Part shown: positions 23,501 to 34,296 of the stretch, piece by piece | Numbering within the stretch: the stretch's first letter is position 1 | How the letters are laid out: each line of letters begins with the position of its first letter | Assembly (NCBI GenBank): GCA_009869945.1 | Contig: WIXG01000013.1 | Coordinates: 418,053 to 482,052 of the forward strand | DNA: 64,000 bases | Direction: 5' to 3' | Source of the DNA: Mesaphorura yosii | Taxonomy: Eukaryota; Arthropoda; Collembola; Poduromorpha; Tullbergiidae | Made by a program: the position numbers and the translations under genes | Notes under the pieces: generated by a model | Told to the model about the DNA's origin: nothing | Seen by the model: the letters and a program-made list of their open reading frames with translations, nothing else | The model's database searches: none

Positions 23501-26352
23501 ACAGCCGTAAATATAAATTGCTCTTTTCGATGTCATCTCCCATTTCTGGCAGTTTTTCCAAGAGGAATTCAACTAAAATTGTAGCAAATACTGCTGAGGT
23601 CGAAGGATTGGCCAAGAGATTATTTGCAACCACTTGAAGAGCATTGTTTTCATGAATTCTTTGCACAAGCGTGTCAATTCCAATGCAGAACAGTTCTCGG
23701 AAGGTGTATGGATTCAACATCGTAAACTTAAAAACCACGAAGAGTAAATATCACGAGGCTATATTTTAGTGTTTAGTTCATGTCATTGTCAGGATATCTT
23801 ACAGCTCCAGCAAAGTGTTCCAAAACTTCCTTCTCTTCTTTTGACCTTACACCTTGTGTATTGATTGGCCGTTGAGGTACAGAAGGTGGCTGGCCTGGAA
23901 CGGGTCCATTGACAGCATAAATGTCAACCGCCTTCATGCCCCATTTTAACAGTCTCAGGAAGACTTCAGTATCTTTAGGTTGGAACTGCTTGTAACCGGA
24001 AGTAATACCAGCTTCGACAGGTACCTATTGAGGCAGGTCAAAGCTTAGCTTAAAAGAACGCGTAGAAGAAAAGAATTTGATTCTTGGTTTCCTTCTCCCT
24101 CGTGGGACTTACTTTGCAGGATGCAATTCCCCAAGACACGGTTTTTACAGCGCACACAATTGTCTTCACTAACGTCCTGCACTCAAGAAACGAATAATTT
24201 TGCATGGGAGCGGTAGGGAAGCCGAATCTTTTCCCGTCTTCCCTTCCTTGAGAATCAGATCCAATGAAACTTCGGTTTAGTAGGTCCTCCGAACTTGAAT
24301 CGATGAAGTCCATTGATTTAAGCGGGGACTGGGACTGAGCCTGTGCAACTGGGACAACAACGGCTGGCTTGTTGCTGTAATATCATTCAAAATTATTCAA
24401 TGGCCTCAGTACGTAGAGACACTTTACCCAAGGGCAAGTGCTTCACTTACTATTTCCCATGAAAAAAGGGGACATGTACTTGAGAAATTATCTTGAACTT
24501 GTAAACCAGGACATCCAGAATCTTCATTAGTATATCTCTCCCATTTCCACTTTCTGTCTCAGATTTAGTTCTAATACTCTCCACCAAGTTGAATAGCAAC
24601 TTGCAACTCATGGTTTGGATGCTGTAAATAATTTCCGGAAGGATTGGACTCAATTGTTGAGTGCACTCATTGCCTTGAATGTGATTCATTGAGAATGAGG
24701 CGTTACCTGAGTGGTAAGCTTTCGTCGTGGACATGGTACGAGAAAAATGTTACTGCTTTGCTAAGTTCAGCTAATGGGAGTTGTTGCCTGACGTGATGTA
24801 TTAAGTCAGCCAGTGTACTGTACGCCAATGGCCGCATTGTTTCATTGACAGTCCATCCTTTCCCAAGCAAAATGCTCTCGTTGAAGAGGTGTTCCATTAC
24901 CGGTACAAATTCTGAGAATATAATTCATTTTCTTGTAAGATCTGGCTAAGAAATCATTAAAAAATCAAAGTCAAGTCACTCACTGAATCTCAGTTCGGTG
25001 GCCAAAATGTGTCTCGCAGCAATGAACAACTCGCGTCTCAAATAGGCAACTTCCATTGGGCACATTGTTAGCAGATTAATGAGTCCGCTCACTAACTGAT
25101 TACTGTGCTGCATAATTGTCTCCTGATACAACTTAATCACGTAAGCCAGGAATGACAATGTTTTCACTTGAGCCCCCATAAATTCAACGAGAACTTCTCG
25201 ATTAAAGTTTGGATTAGCTCTGTGACAAAATAAATGAATAAGCATGAGATCAGCTGTACAAGTGATGAGTAGGTTAAGACTTACTTTTGCGCATCACTAG
25301 GCTGCAATGTTATAGTCCGCATAACAATTGGAATGAATTCGGCGACATCCTGCTGCACGTTGGCCTTGTAGATTTGATACATTAGCACAACGATGATGGG
25401 AAGCTCTTGCAAGACTTTCAACGAATTTCTTGATTTCGGTAAAATATTATACTGCAAGTAATCAGCGCAATCATTATACAATTAGATTAGAATGTACTAA
25501 ATCAATGACCAATGACTAATCGAATTCATGCCAAGAGTACCGAGAATGTTGAACCATCTGCATTTTTCTTGTCACTTTGATAGCTTGTTATTGCGTAGAT
25601 CTCCTCCACTGCGGTGTTAACTGCCTGATCATTAACTTCCTTCATTTTAGTAGGTAATCGTGGCTCAAATATTTTGTCCATGTGAGCGGGTAGATCTTGA
25701 AATGCAGATCTGACGAACTGGAGAAACCGCTGCACTTCTACACTAAATTGAGGTCGAAATTGTTTGTGCAGTTCGATGAGAATTCGTAGGCAGATTATTA
25801 CATTTTCTTCGTTCTCTTTTTCCACAAGCATAAACACTGTTTCAAGAATTGGTCGAACATGAGGTCGAAGCGTTTCATTTACAGACAGGCGCTGGAGTAT
25901 GTCAAGTACAGCTTTTCGGGTTTGCTACATTTTTAGAATGAATTCGTGGTTAGTTAGACATTTACATTCTTTAGTCCGTAGGAAACGATTTACCTGCACA
26001 TGAAATTCGGACACAAAATGAGGTTCTCCTTCTTCCAGAAACTTTAGGAATATTGGAACAGCTGTCTCAAGGAACAGTGGGTACTGCTGGTGTGTCAAAA
26101 TGCTCTGGAAGAACAAATCGTTTAAGGTACACTCTTCTCAATCATTGCCTTGAAGTTTAAACTTTCTCTGGATTGTTTTACCTCAAGATTTTCTGCGATT
26201 TCCTGTGCTAGTTTCAGTTTACCATCTTCCTTAGAGTGGATGTCCTGGAATACTGATCTCAGCCCTATAATGTATTTCTCCATGTTGATGGGTAAGCCTG
26301 AGGTTGCCGACAACGCGTCTCCAATTATGCCAACTTTGGTATCAAAAGACAT
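8550..26352 (-). CDS. TRRAP: TRRAP / Nipped-A (Tra1), PIKK-family pseudokinase scaffold
   Basis: TRRAP is the large activator-binding subunit of the SAGA and NuA4/TIP60 histone acetyltransferase complexes, contacted by Myc and other activators. Dozens of short exons run from ATG 26350-26352 ([10 protein letters not shown]) to TAA 8550-8552. The HEAT array comes first: [19 protein letters not shown] (about 25770), [19 protein letters not shown] (about 24510), [19 protein letters not shown] (about 22760), and [16 protein letters not shown] (about 16900). The FAT domain has [20 protein letters not shown] (about 12950) and [20 protein letters not shown] (about 11890). The kinase-like region has [20 protein letters not shown] (about 10480). 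The FATC end is [13 protein letters not shown], identical in style to human. In place of the PIKK catalytic loop it reads [13 protein letters not shown], and in place of DFG it reads FKFDVDD, so it is catalytically dead as in all TRRAPs. The last exon is 8627-8550. The intron at about 19990-21745 is unusually large and carries opposite-strand insertions. Confidence 0.97.
20208..20923 (+). CDS. Unrecognised multi-exon ORF nested in a TRRAP intron, opposite strand
   Basis: A plus-strand model can be built inside the minus-strand TRRAP intron. Exon 1 starts at ATG 20208 ([17 protein letters not shown]) and ends at AAC|GTAAGT near 20427. Exon 2 starts after TTCATCTCACAG and ends ATG|GTAAGC near 20586. 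Exon 3 starts after GAACCAAG ([15 protein letters not shown]) and ends GTTGAAG|GTAAAA. A short last exon after TTTGCAG at 20910 gives EWTY and TAA 20921-20923. Phases agree throughout, giving roughly 190 residues with Gln/Ser-rich and basic segments but no domain I know. Alternative joins exist, and exon 3 also reads open in a second frame that would lead into the downstream GIY-YIG-like ORF, so this may instead be part of that element. Function unknown. Confidence 0.35.
20910..21476 (+). pseudogene. GIY-YIG-like endonuclease fragment (Penelope-type retroelement relic), interrupted by a stop
   Basis: The frame starting AGTGGACTT at 20910 reads a Cys-rich lead-in ([13 protein letters not shown]), then [38 protein letters not shown], a basic Ser/Lys linker, [20 protein letters not shown] and a TAG at 21405-21407. 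The same frame goes on as [20 protein letters not shown] and a TAA at 21474-21476. This matches the C-terminal endonuclease of Penelope-like and related elements: a Cys-rich knuckle, GIY-like VIY, YIG-like YHVG, the Arg, the catalytic Glu in LEEKE and a GLN tail. No reverse transcriptase is visible in the intron. The TAG inside the conserved end suggests decay. Family assignment is from motif order and needs an alignment. Confidence 0.55.
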
Positions 26353-26983
26353 CCTAGGGATCAAACCAATGAACACACATGAAATTCATAACTAGGCCTT
26401 ATACATCGGACCATATCAAATGGATTCACCTGGAGTACTTACTTAGGCTAGGGACGCAATCGCACGTATTTTGCTTGATGTTTCACGAACCGTCCGACGT
26501 CACCAAACTGGTCAAAGTACTATTGCTCGCAGTTGGCGAGCACATGAAGTTATGGAGAGATTCTAATACGTTGGGAAGTAATAATCTTTAATAAATATAA
26601 GCAATACTGGCAAAAGTCGAGATTTTGTCGTTAACTAACTCTCCCAACTCCGACAAATAAATTCGGTTAAGCCTGGTCATAGCCTTACATCTCAAATGCT
26701 TCTGTCGGCGGTGAATGCGGCTCTTTCAAGGCAGAAGAAAGCTGAAGCAAGGATCTCAGGACCTCACTCAGAACCGCATAAATCGTACTGAAAGTCAGTC
26801 TTTGTGTTTCGCCTTCGTTGCGCTGGTTGACCACGAGCGACCACATACGAAGGAAAAAGCTGTCAACGTGTCATCGAAGAAGTCGAGAAGAAGTGACCTG
26901 GCCACCTTGAAAACCTTGAACGGGTGTACTCGAAAGTCAATCTGCTCTACGGGTTGCTTACAATCAACATCTTGAAGCAAGGT
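26353..26983. promoter_or_regulatory. Divergent TRRAP / FANCL intergenic region
   Basis: The start codons of TRRAP (26352, minus) and FANCL (26984, plus) face away from each other across 631 bp, so promoters of both genes should lie here. An open frame runs over about 26715-26975 on the plus strand with a basic SSKKSRRS stretch; it has no recognised domain and may be 5' leader. I see no clear TATA box or other named element. Confidence 0.4.
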
Positions 26984-28689
26984 ATGGATTCTGAAATTGC
27001 TCGTGTAAGTGCTCAGATCCCGCTGATGTCATGCTGGCGACTGGGGAAGCTTTGGACAGGATTTCTACGCCTCAATGTGAGTGTTGCCTACAGATTGATT
27101 GATATTTGAAACTCAACCTAATTGATATTCATGAGACTGAAGACTCCTGTATTTTCTAAGGACAAGCTCCTGAGGCTAACTATAAATGTTCCAAAGTTTC
27201 CAACTATCCAAGGCATAAAATTAGATGGTGACGAAGAACTGAAAGCCATATGCCATCCCGAAATAGCGGCAATTGAACGAGTAAGTATTCCAAACCTGAT
27301 CCTCCGAACTATTACAAATTACAATAATAGAATGGATGTTTCTTTTATCAACTTGAATAAATGTACAGTTAGCACAGGAAGGGCTATCACTCTTCGAGTT
27401 TATGAATCAGTTCCAGGCCATGGTAAGTGACAAATTGAGCCCTCTAATTTTTTGTGACACTGATTTTGCCTTAATGACCTCGGAACTAAATACTTCAATG
27501 TTCAAATGCACTTCTTTGTTGTAAGCTTAAGGACCGGATGGAGAATCGAGTTCAAATCAGTGCTAATGCTAATTCTGCTCCTGTGATGGCTGGCGTAATC
27601 CTGAATCCCGAGTTTTACGCTGGACTTTTGGAAGAGTTTTACCAAATCGGACATGAAAAGGTGGTTCCCCGTACTTGTGCGCAATGACTTTCTGAACTCA
27701 CAAATACGTGTGTAACGCGTGACCAGTTGTCGTTTTAGATTTCATTCGTTTCGGATGATTATTGCGAAATCCATGTTACACATTTGGATGTCGACGGCCG
27801 AGAGCATGTACTACGATTCTACTTATCAAAGCGATATCCTTATGCTTCATTGAAAGTGATTGCAGATTTGCCAGTGGAGGACCCAAGAAATATTGTGTGG
27901 CCCAACGTAAGCCCAAATGCTAATAATTATCCTTTAAAATCTGACTGATTCCGATATGCTTCAATGCTTTTGCAGAAAATATCCGATGCCACTAAGCAGT
28001 TCAAATCTGAATTGGCAAAGTACATTGATTTCTGGAATGAAATGGAGTTGTTAGATGAAACAAGAGTGATTGATCCTGCTCGGCCAAATTTCAGCCATAC
28101 TTATCGTCGCATACTGATCGACGAGAAAATCCTCTTACATTTAACCGTCAATCCGTTGAAACCGAGACAGTATCCTGAGATACAAATCACTGGACCTGAG
28201 AAGCCTGTCAGCAGCCTACTTCACCTCCTGCGAACAAACTCAAATGTACAAGTTTTCAAATTCAAGTTAGGTATCATTGAGGAAATTATTCAAAATTAAC
28301 GCCTTTCACCCTTTGCTTTGTCGTTAGATGTGGAACGAGAGCAATTCCGTGCTGAACAACTTGCAGAATATTCTTGAGATCCAATTTCTTCCAAAGATCT
28401 GCACGGATGATGATAATGCGGCAAACGAGGAAACAGACTTGAACTGTACAATATGTTATATGTATGATCTGGAAGGCGAGGTTCCGGAGCGGACTTGCGT
28501 TTGTTCAGCCGCATTTCACAATCGCTGCTTGTACGACCTTTATGTTAGTGATTTTCTAGGAACGGGGAAGAAATACATTGACTGTCCCGTTTGCTCAGAG
28601 GTAAGTGCCCAATTCCCAGTACCTAAATCAGTAAATTACAGTCTCATCTATGCAAATAGGAAATGAAAATCATGATTACGTATTCTTAA
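26984..28689 (+). CDS. FANCL: FANCL, Fanconi anaemia E3 ubiquitin ligase
   Basis: FANCL is the RING E3 of the Fanconi core complex that monoubiquitinates FANCD2/FANCI during interstrand crosslink repair. Exon 1 is 26984-27076 (MDSEIARVSAQIPLMSCW), joined in phase to exon 2 at 27143-27280 (ELF-type domain, KLLRLTINVPKFP). Small exons follow: LAQEGLSLFEFMNQFQAM, then LKDRMENRV...LNPEFYAGLLEEFYQIGHEK. The UBC-RWD region is spread over exons at 27741 (ISFVSDDYCEIHV...GREHVLRFYLSKRYP), about 27976 (FWNEMELLDETRV) and 28328 (MWNESNSVLNNLQNILEI). The C-terminal RING has CTIC, TCVC, FH, RC and CPVC, i.e. all eight zinc ligands. The gene ends EMKIMITYS with TAA 28687-28689. The third-to-fourth Cys spacing is C-x-C rather than the longer human loop. 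The start was chosen because exon phases and the human N-terminus agree. Confidence 0.92.
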
Positions 28690-28938
28690 ACATCAGTCGT
28701 GGTATTCCCGGAGTCTATTAGCACAAAGAATGGAGAGAAACAAGAGTCATGAACCTGCGCAGTTGTCCCGAAACCAATCAATACTCTGAAACATGCAGAG
28801 AGATTTTGCCGCTTTCGAATTCTGTCCAGCCTGTAAGCAGATGTTGGCGCACGAAAATCCCGATATCATTATCGTTCATCAAGTTCACCTTTAGATCAAT
28901 TGGAGCCAATTAAGTAAATTTTTCGTTAGGGTTCAAGA

Positions 28939-29761
28939 ATGGACCGCTATCATCTTATGCACAGAACAAAATGCCGGTGGATTGTCATTACAGAAATGGT
29001 AATGTGTCTTGAAATTACGTGCGGAGACTAAACATGAGAGTCTATCAGTCGACTTTTCTGTGTTTAGGTATTAGCAGGAGTCAGGGTACTAGCGTTCTCA
29101 TTATCTCGATTGCAATTTGTTTTCTATTCCTCGACTTCCTCTTTAGGGTCGCACCCATCCGAAGGTGTGTCTTTTGCTACTTTAAACAAAGACTGAGTAT
29201 GAGGATGCAATGTGTAACTGTAAATATTAATTGTGACTTAGATTCACATCTTTCGGAATTCATCGCCCATTACTGGATGGTTTTCCTGTGTGTGTTAGGA
29301 GTGGACGTGATACTGCTTATACTGGGAAAGAAAGTTCTACTTGCCTGCAGAGAAGTATGGATTTTTATTTTATACATAGAATTACGCTTACTTGGTGGGA
29401 TTGAATAAAACTTTGAATTATGTTTATGCTGCAGGTTGGAAAAGAGCTGCGAAAGGCAATTTCTGCGTGCAGGGTTTGGTGCAGATTGGAACTGTTTCGG
29501 ATGTTGATATTTGTGATTACATTTCTCGTTGATGTGTACGAGCAACAATTTAACATGCATCAGTACATGCTCCAAATTCCAACTACGATCGTCCTCCTTT
29601 TCGGTTGGTTTTTTGTGAATGAATACAGAAAAGAATTAACTGTGAAATCAGCCTCGCATTTGCAAATGATTACTCAACCAGTGAATGGATTTCAGGCAAT
29701 TCAGGAACCACGAGTGGTTTATTTTGCTCCTTCTGTTCCAAATGTGTACAACTTCGAGTAA
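28939..29761 (+). CDS. Predicted four-transmembrane protein, unknown function
   Basis: A four-exon model starts at ATG 28939 (MDRYHLMHRTKCRW, ending ATG|GTAATG). It continues after TCTGTGTTTAG at about 29067 (VLAGVRVLAFSLSRL), then after GTGACTTAG at about 29239 (SHLSEFIAHYW), then from about 29436 (VGKELRKAISACRVW) to TAA 29759-29761. The product is about 190 residues. Hydrophobic segments are VLAGVRVLAFSLS (weak), VFLCVLGVDVILLILG, LFRMLIFVITFLVDVY and IPTTIVLLFGWFFVNEY, suggesting four membrane passes with cytosolic ends. The tail is hydrophilic and carries two tyrosines near the end (VVYFAP, NVYNFE). The layout resembles the small tetraspan membrane proteins that expand in many arthropods; I do not recognise a named family. 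The gene ends only 37 bp from the convergent CYB5RL-like stop. Confidence 0.6.
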
Positions 29762-29798
29762 GATACTCCCATTCTCTTATAACTAACTCTCAGTTAAC

Positions 29799-30830
29799 TC
29801 AAAATACATGCATGCGTTTATTCGGTACTCCAATTTTTTGTAAATAATTTATCATATCCTTTTCGAAGGAATTTGTGCCACAAATGAGAAATAAAGTATT
29901 TGATTCTGATTCAGTCGCAAAATTATCTCGTATCACATCTTGAGTTATTTTTTGAAAGTGCACTTTCATGCCGTATGGAACGGCCACATGCCCAACCTCT
30001 GGCTCGGCTGAAATATAATGATTCGCTTGGAAATTCCAATACGATGACCATTCCTTTACTTCAGCCTTCAGCATGATTGACGAAATTGTTTTGTTGGCGT
30101 ACAAGAGCCTGATTCGCGTTTCATCCTTTTCATTCTGGAGTATGGTCTCGATAAGTCGGTACATCGGCGCAATTCCCGTTCCAGCTGCCAGCATTACCAC
30201 TAGTATGCGCTCATTGGGACTGTAAACGAAGGGATTATTGAATGGTCCACGGATAAAGAGCTTGTCGCCTTCCAAGAGTTTGTCCAGCAATGGAGTCATG
30301 AGTCCGCCCGGATAAATTCTTATGAGAAGGTCAAAGTAATTTGTTGAAGAAGAGTTGAATTCATTTTCAACCCTCAGAACAGTGTATTTCCGAGCAATCT
30401 TCTTATCGCCATTGCAGATCATAAACACAACATACTGACCAATGGCTACAGGAAATGGGGTGTTGTTTCTCTGTGAAGTACATGGTTCGGGGAAGCAATT
30501 GATACTGAATATTTTGCTTGAGGAACTGGAATCTGGAATGACGGAAATGACTTTGAACTCTTCGTATTTAATGGGAGAAAGACAGACGGAGTTGAAATCA
30601 TCGTTTTCTGATGACTTTGATTTAGAACCATTAATGAGATCTTGGCATTCCTTCTCCCATTTCACAAGAGCCTTGTTGTATATGTCGAACACGCAAGGAG
30701 TACATCCAGTGCCGCAACATTCTGATTCCAATGGTCTGACTGGCATTTCTGGAAGGAGAATGTTTGATTCTAATCGGTTCAATTGCTTCTCACTGTTTTC
30801 GCCACAAGGGGATTTAGCAGTATCACTCAT
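29799..30830 (-). CDS. CYB5RL: NADH-cytochrome b5 reductase-like (CYB5RL-type)
   Basis: This is a flavoprotein oxidoreductase that would transfer electrons from NADH through FAD. The gene is one uninterrupted frame of about 343 residues, ATG 30828-30830 (MSDTAKSPCG). A GTG two codons upstream is in frame but unlikely as a start. Residues about 25-60 form an oxidoreductase-like N-terminal domain: LPEMPVRPLESECCGTGCTP with CVFDIY. The FAD domain has RKYTVLRV and the flavin-binding YPGGLMTPLLDKL. The NADH domain has LAAGTGIAPMYRLI and, near the end, ICGTNSFEKDMINYL. The order OXLD-like segment, FAD domain, NAD domain matches vertebrate CYB5RL. No signal peptide or membrane anchor is seen. Unlike its neighbours it has no introns, which may indicate a retrocopy or intron loss. 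Confidence 0.88.
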   Translation of the reverse strand: MSDTAKSPCGENSEKQLNRLESNILLPEMPVRPLESECCGTGCTPCVFDIYNKALVKWEKECQDLINGSKSKSSENDDFNSVCLSPIKYEEFKVISVIPDSSSSSKIFSINCFPEPCTSQRNNTPFPVAIGQYVVFMICNGDKKIARKYTVLRVENEFNSSSTNYFDLLIRIYPGGLMTPLLDKLLEGDKLFIRGPFNNPFVYSPNERILVVMLAAGTGIAPMYRLIETILQNEKDETRIRLLYANKTISSIMLKAEVKEWSSYWNFQANHYISAEPEVGHVAVPYGMKVHFQKITQDVIRDNFATESESNTLFLICGTNSFEKDMINYLQKIGVPNKRMHVF

Positions 30831-31012
30831 TTCCACTTCACATTCTGGTCACACGAACTGAATTACGAACGGTTTCAACTGTCCTCTGTGCAAAAATAGA
30901 ACGAGATGACATTAGCAGAGAGAAAGCAAAGCAAAAAACTAAAGCCAAAGTCTGAGCCCTTCTGCGAAATCGATGTACAATTACGTTCTCTTTATTTCCT
31001 GTAATCAGACAT

Positions 31013-32449
31013 CTAGAATCGTGTTATTCGGATTGGAAAGTTTTCCGACTTGAAAAAATCGTTTGTGAATATAATGATCACGTTCACTTCAAACTCTGAA
31101 ACAAAGAAAATAATTGAATCATGCCGTGTGTCAGACAATCAGAACCCGAACTTGAAGCACTTACCTATTTTAAAATTAGTCGTAACTAACGTCGGGCAGG
31201 AAAATAATCTTGGGAATATCATGAATATTGGAATTGGGAGTCCTTTGCAAACGTTTCCATCACCGATTTGGATTGTTTGTATTTCAGACGCTGTAGTCAA
31301 AGGGGTTTACTAGTTAAAAATATAACATACTCCTCGAATTAAACTCTGATTTCACTAACCATCTTTAGAGAATCCTTCAGCGCACCCGCAGGTCTCAACT
31401 CTCACCAGCTGAATATCGATGCTTTTTATAGGAAACTCTGATTTGTCAATTATGATTTCACCCGTGAAGGGTTTGCTAATTGGGCATGTCACGGAGTCGA
31501 GGTGACCAAATGCTCTGAAGAACCCGACTTTGCTGCCAGCTTCCCCAACAATTTCGAAATCTACTCGGATCATTTCCGCCGGCTGAATGCATTCATTTGT
31601 GGACACAGCGGATACAAACGATGTGGGTGATGTGACCGACAACGATTTCTTTATCAGGCTGTTCTCGATTGCTGCTGGACTTGAGTTGGCGTGTGCTCCA
31701 TATTCAACCATAAATTCTATTGACTTTGTCATGCTCATCCCAGTTAGGAAGGATCTTTTTACGTCCACCTTCAAGTTGTACTGAATGTTGATGAAAACTC
31801 CGTGGTATGATTCGTATAAGGTTCGATTATTTTTTCCACGAAGAGGAAAGTCGAAGGGGAATTCCGCTTTGCCAGGTGGCAATTTCCCAGGCTTTACGAT
31901 TTCCAGCTGATAGGAAAGAAGCTGAATTGGCTGTAATTAAAAAGGTTCAAGTTCAAGGGCTACAAACTTGCAAACGATTTGTGTTCCACAAGCCTTCGTG
32001 TAACTCCAACTCACCTTCACCGATTGGTAGAAGGCCTCAAAAATTCCAACTGTTTTGGAGCTTAACTAAATAGAATTTTAAAGCATACGTCTTCATTAAG
32101 ATCAAATTAGGACTTTATGTTTCAGCGCAGCACGCCACTGCGGTATAAGGATACAATCACTTGTCGAGGGCTCAGACTCTGACCTTTTAACACCCACGGA
32201 AGGAATATCTCACCTGAAGATTGACATGTCCCTCCATCGTAAGGAAGATGCCTTCATGCTTTAGCTCTGACTTGGACTGAACGCTGACAATTCCTCGTAT
32301 TTGTTCCTGTAAAATTAGTTGGAGAAGAAATTAGTTGACATTACAAGTTCAGCAGTTCAGGAAGATATGATATTTTGAGTGAGTTAACTTACATTTTCGT
32401 TGTAGATCTTGCTGTATCGGTTCAGCCGAATATCGAGCGTCACGACCAT
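31013..32449 (-). CDS. VPS26C: VPS26C (DSCR3), retriever complex subunit
   Basis: VPS26C is the arrestin-like subunit of the retriever complex (with VPS35L and VPS29), which recycles SNX17 cargo such as integrins from endosomes with CCC and WASH. The exon at 32449 encodes MVVTLDIRLNRYSKIYNEN. Later exons give GIVSVQSKSELKHEG and LTMEGHVNLQ, then SSKTVGIFEAFY, and then the core PPGKAEFPFDFPL, TLYESYHGVFINIQYNLKV and SIDIQLVRVETCGCAEG. The two last exons read SEIQTIQIGDGNVCKGLPIP with IFMIFPRLFSCPT, and EFEVNVIIIFTNDFF...FPIRITRF, ending at TAG 31013-31015. The whole protein aligns in order with human DSCR3. The middle segment (about 31560-31720) is longer and Ser-rich compared with human. The start is 431 bp from the divergent MAX start. 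Confidence 0.93.
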
Positions 32450-32880
32450 TTTTTATTGATTTTGAGTTTGGCTTAGCGTAATGATTTAATTGAGTCTCGT
32501 CTCCTGCCCCTTGCCTATCCTGTAACGTTGGGTCTTTGACTGATTTATTGACCAATAATGCCAACCCTCTGCATTGGTATTTGACTAAAATCTGCACCGC
32601 CGCTATGGATCCGAGACTCACCCTCGCAACCAATCTCGAATGTACTATCCAGCCTCTGGATTGGAGAAGATTTTCAGCCAAAGACAAAAGAAACGCACGC
32701 GACTTTTTACGGGGAATTCAAGTATTCACTATACTATTATTTCAAGGTTTCTTGAACTCTCTTGAACTTCTAATTCTTTCATAAGTTAACTCCAGTGGAG
32801 GTTAGAGGAGAATTATTTTAACCAAGTGGCAACTGGACGGCTTAAAAATTGATTTATCAAAGGAATATTACGGCGGCGAG
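32450..32880. promoter_or_regulatory. Divergent VPS26C / MAX promoter region
   Basis: The two start codons point away from each other across 431 bp, so both promoters must lie here or in 5' exons. There is no canonical CACGTG E-box in this interval that would point to MAX autoregulation. A plus-strand frame from 32536 to 32784 has no recognised domain and is probably 5' leader. Confidence 0.45.
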
Positions 32881-33858
32881 ATGAGTGACGACGAGAGGGA
32901 CATGGATAACATGGACATGGACAGCGATGTAAGTAATCTTAATCTACCAGTAATTAGTCAATCAATCGACAGCTGAAGTTGGCTTTGTGAGGAACTGCAG
33001 CTCATAATCAAATTAAGTGTAACTGGTGTTGTTGTGCTTTAGGATGATGACATGGACGACGATGATATGAACGACAAAGTGCCCGGTTCCACCTCCAGCA
33101 AACCAATGACTCAGGTACGAACATCATCGTGAATTGTCTTCGGTACTACTAATTTACTTAACATTACAACTAAAATCTATTGACTCGGTTGTTTTAGGCC
33201 GAAAAGCGAGCTCATCACAACGCACTAGAGCGAAAGCGTCGTGACCACATCAAGGATAGCTTCTCCAGTTTACGTGACGCTGTTCCATCCCTCAACGGAG
33301 AAAAGGTAGGGCACTTCCGACACTTTGAAAGGGAACGTGGAATTGAGCATTTGAAGATAACTACGTTCTCATAACTGTTACCGCATGTTATTTTAGCAAT
33401 CCAGCCGTGCCCAGATTTTGAAAAAGGCTGCAGATTATATTCAATACATGCGAAGGAAGAATTCCTCTCACCAGCACGATATCGAAGATCTGAAACGGCA
33501 AAACCACATCCTGGAAAATCAAAGTAAGCACTAGTGTTTCAATGAAGCTGATTTTCTTCCAGTGAAACAATGACAGACTTGAGATTCTAAAGTGTGTTCC
33601 ACTAAAATCGCAGTTCGATCTCTAGAGCGAGCCAGGATATCAGGAAATGGACGCGCTGCATCGGGAACAATGGACAGCACTGATGCGCAGTCAATTAAAC
33701 GAGAAGCCGATGAGCACATTGACGATTTGATACAAGTTGAGAGAGAATTCCAGGTGGTAACATCCTCATCAGATTCAACATCTTCATCCGCATCGTCCAT
33801 TCCGAAAAATGGTGGAATCAAGAAAACCAAAGTGATTTCTGTTACGTCTTCGAAATGA
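32881..33858 (+). CDS. MAX: MAX, bHLH-zipper partner of Myc and Mad
   Basis: MAX is the obligate heterodimer partner of Myc and of MXD/MNT repressors and binds CACGTG E-boxes in the nucleus. Exons: 32881 on ([16 protein letters not shown]), about 33043 ([19 protein letters not shown]), about 33198 ([20 protein letters not shown] through SLNGEK), about 33397 ([27 protein letters not shown]) and about 33612 to TGA 33856-33858. The basic region keeps the His, Glu and Arg that read the E-box (HNALERKRR). The zipper runs [15 protein letters not shown] into IRSLERARI. The tail is Ser-rich with a Lys cluster ([10 protein letters not shown]), replacing the acidic/Ser tail and NLS of the human protein. 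The N-terminal Asp/Met repeats are longer than in vertebrates. TRRAP, the coactivator Myc recruits, is in the same window, but this linkage is probably chance. Confidence 0.96.
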
Positions 33859-34296
33859 TCAGATATAAACTAATACGTTTTGTTTTGTAAATAAGTTTCT
33901 GTTACATTGCAAGAGTTTATTACAATTCGAAGTTCTGGATTTTTGAATTGCATTAGGTGATATATCTAAAACGAAGTTTGAACGAAAGTATTTTAATTCT
34001 CTTCAACTCGAGAATAAGTGAATAAAGTGTAAGTTCGAAGTACGTCATTTATAAACAATGTAAATAGGTGCACAAAAGGACATTAAAATAAAACGCCTTA
34101 ATCCACGCCACGTGTCGTCAGTTCAATTCACATGTAAAAATGAAGCAGATTCTTCAGCTACTAAATGCACTTTAACCCACCACGTGGTTGTTAATTTAAC
34201 ACAATTAGAAACCACTCCTTCCGCGACCCCGACCTACAAATCCACAGAAATCAAATGCACTTCAAATGCAACTGTACGACATGAAGCCTCCTCGAT
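33859..34296. other. Convergent 3' region of MAX and MAEL
   Basis: MAX (plus) and MAEL (minus) end tail to tail across 438 bp. The plus strand has AATAAA at 34021-34026 and again at about 34087, usable by MAX. A short plus-strand frame at 34112-34306 is antisense to the end of MAEL and has no domain. Confidence 0.6.
34021..34026 (+). terminator. Polyadenylation signal AATAAA for MAX
   Basis: A canonical AATAAA lies 163 nt after the MAX stop codon, followed by a G/T-containing stretch. A second copy lies at about 34087. Confidence 0.55.

Noticed and set aside
26122-26376. Earlier TRRAP start at 26376 (FIGLIPR extension)
   Set aside because: That frame opens on a non-ATG codon and a CCCTAG acceptor-like site directly precedes the ATG at 26352, so the extension is not supported as coding.
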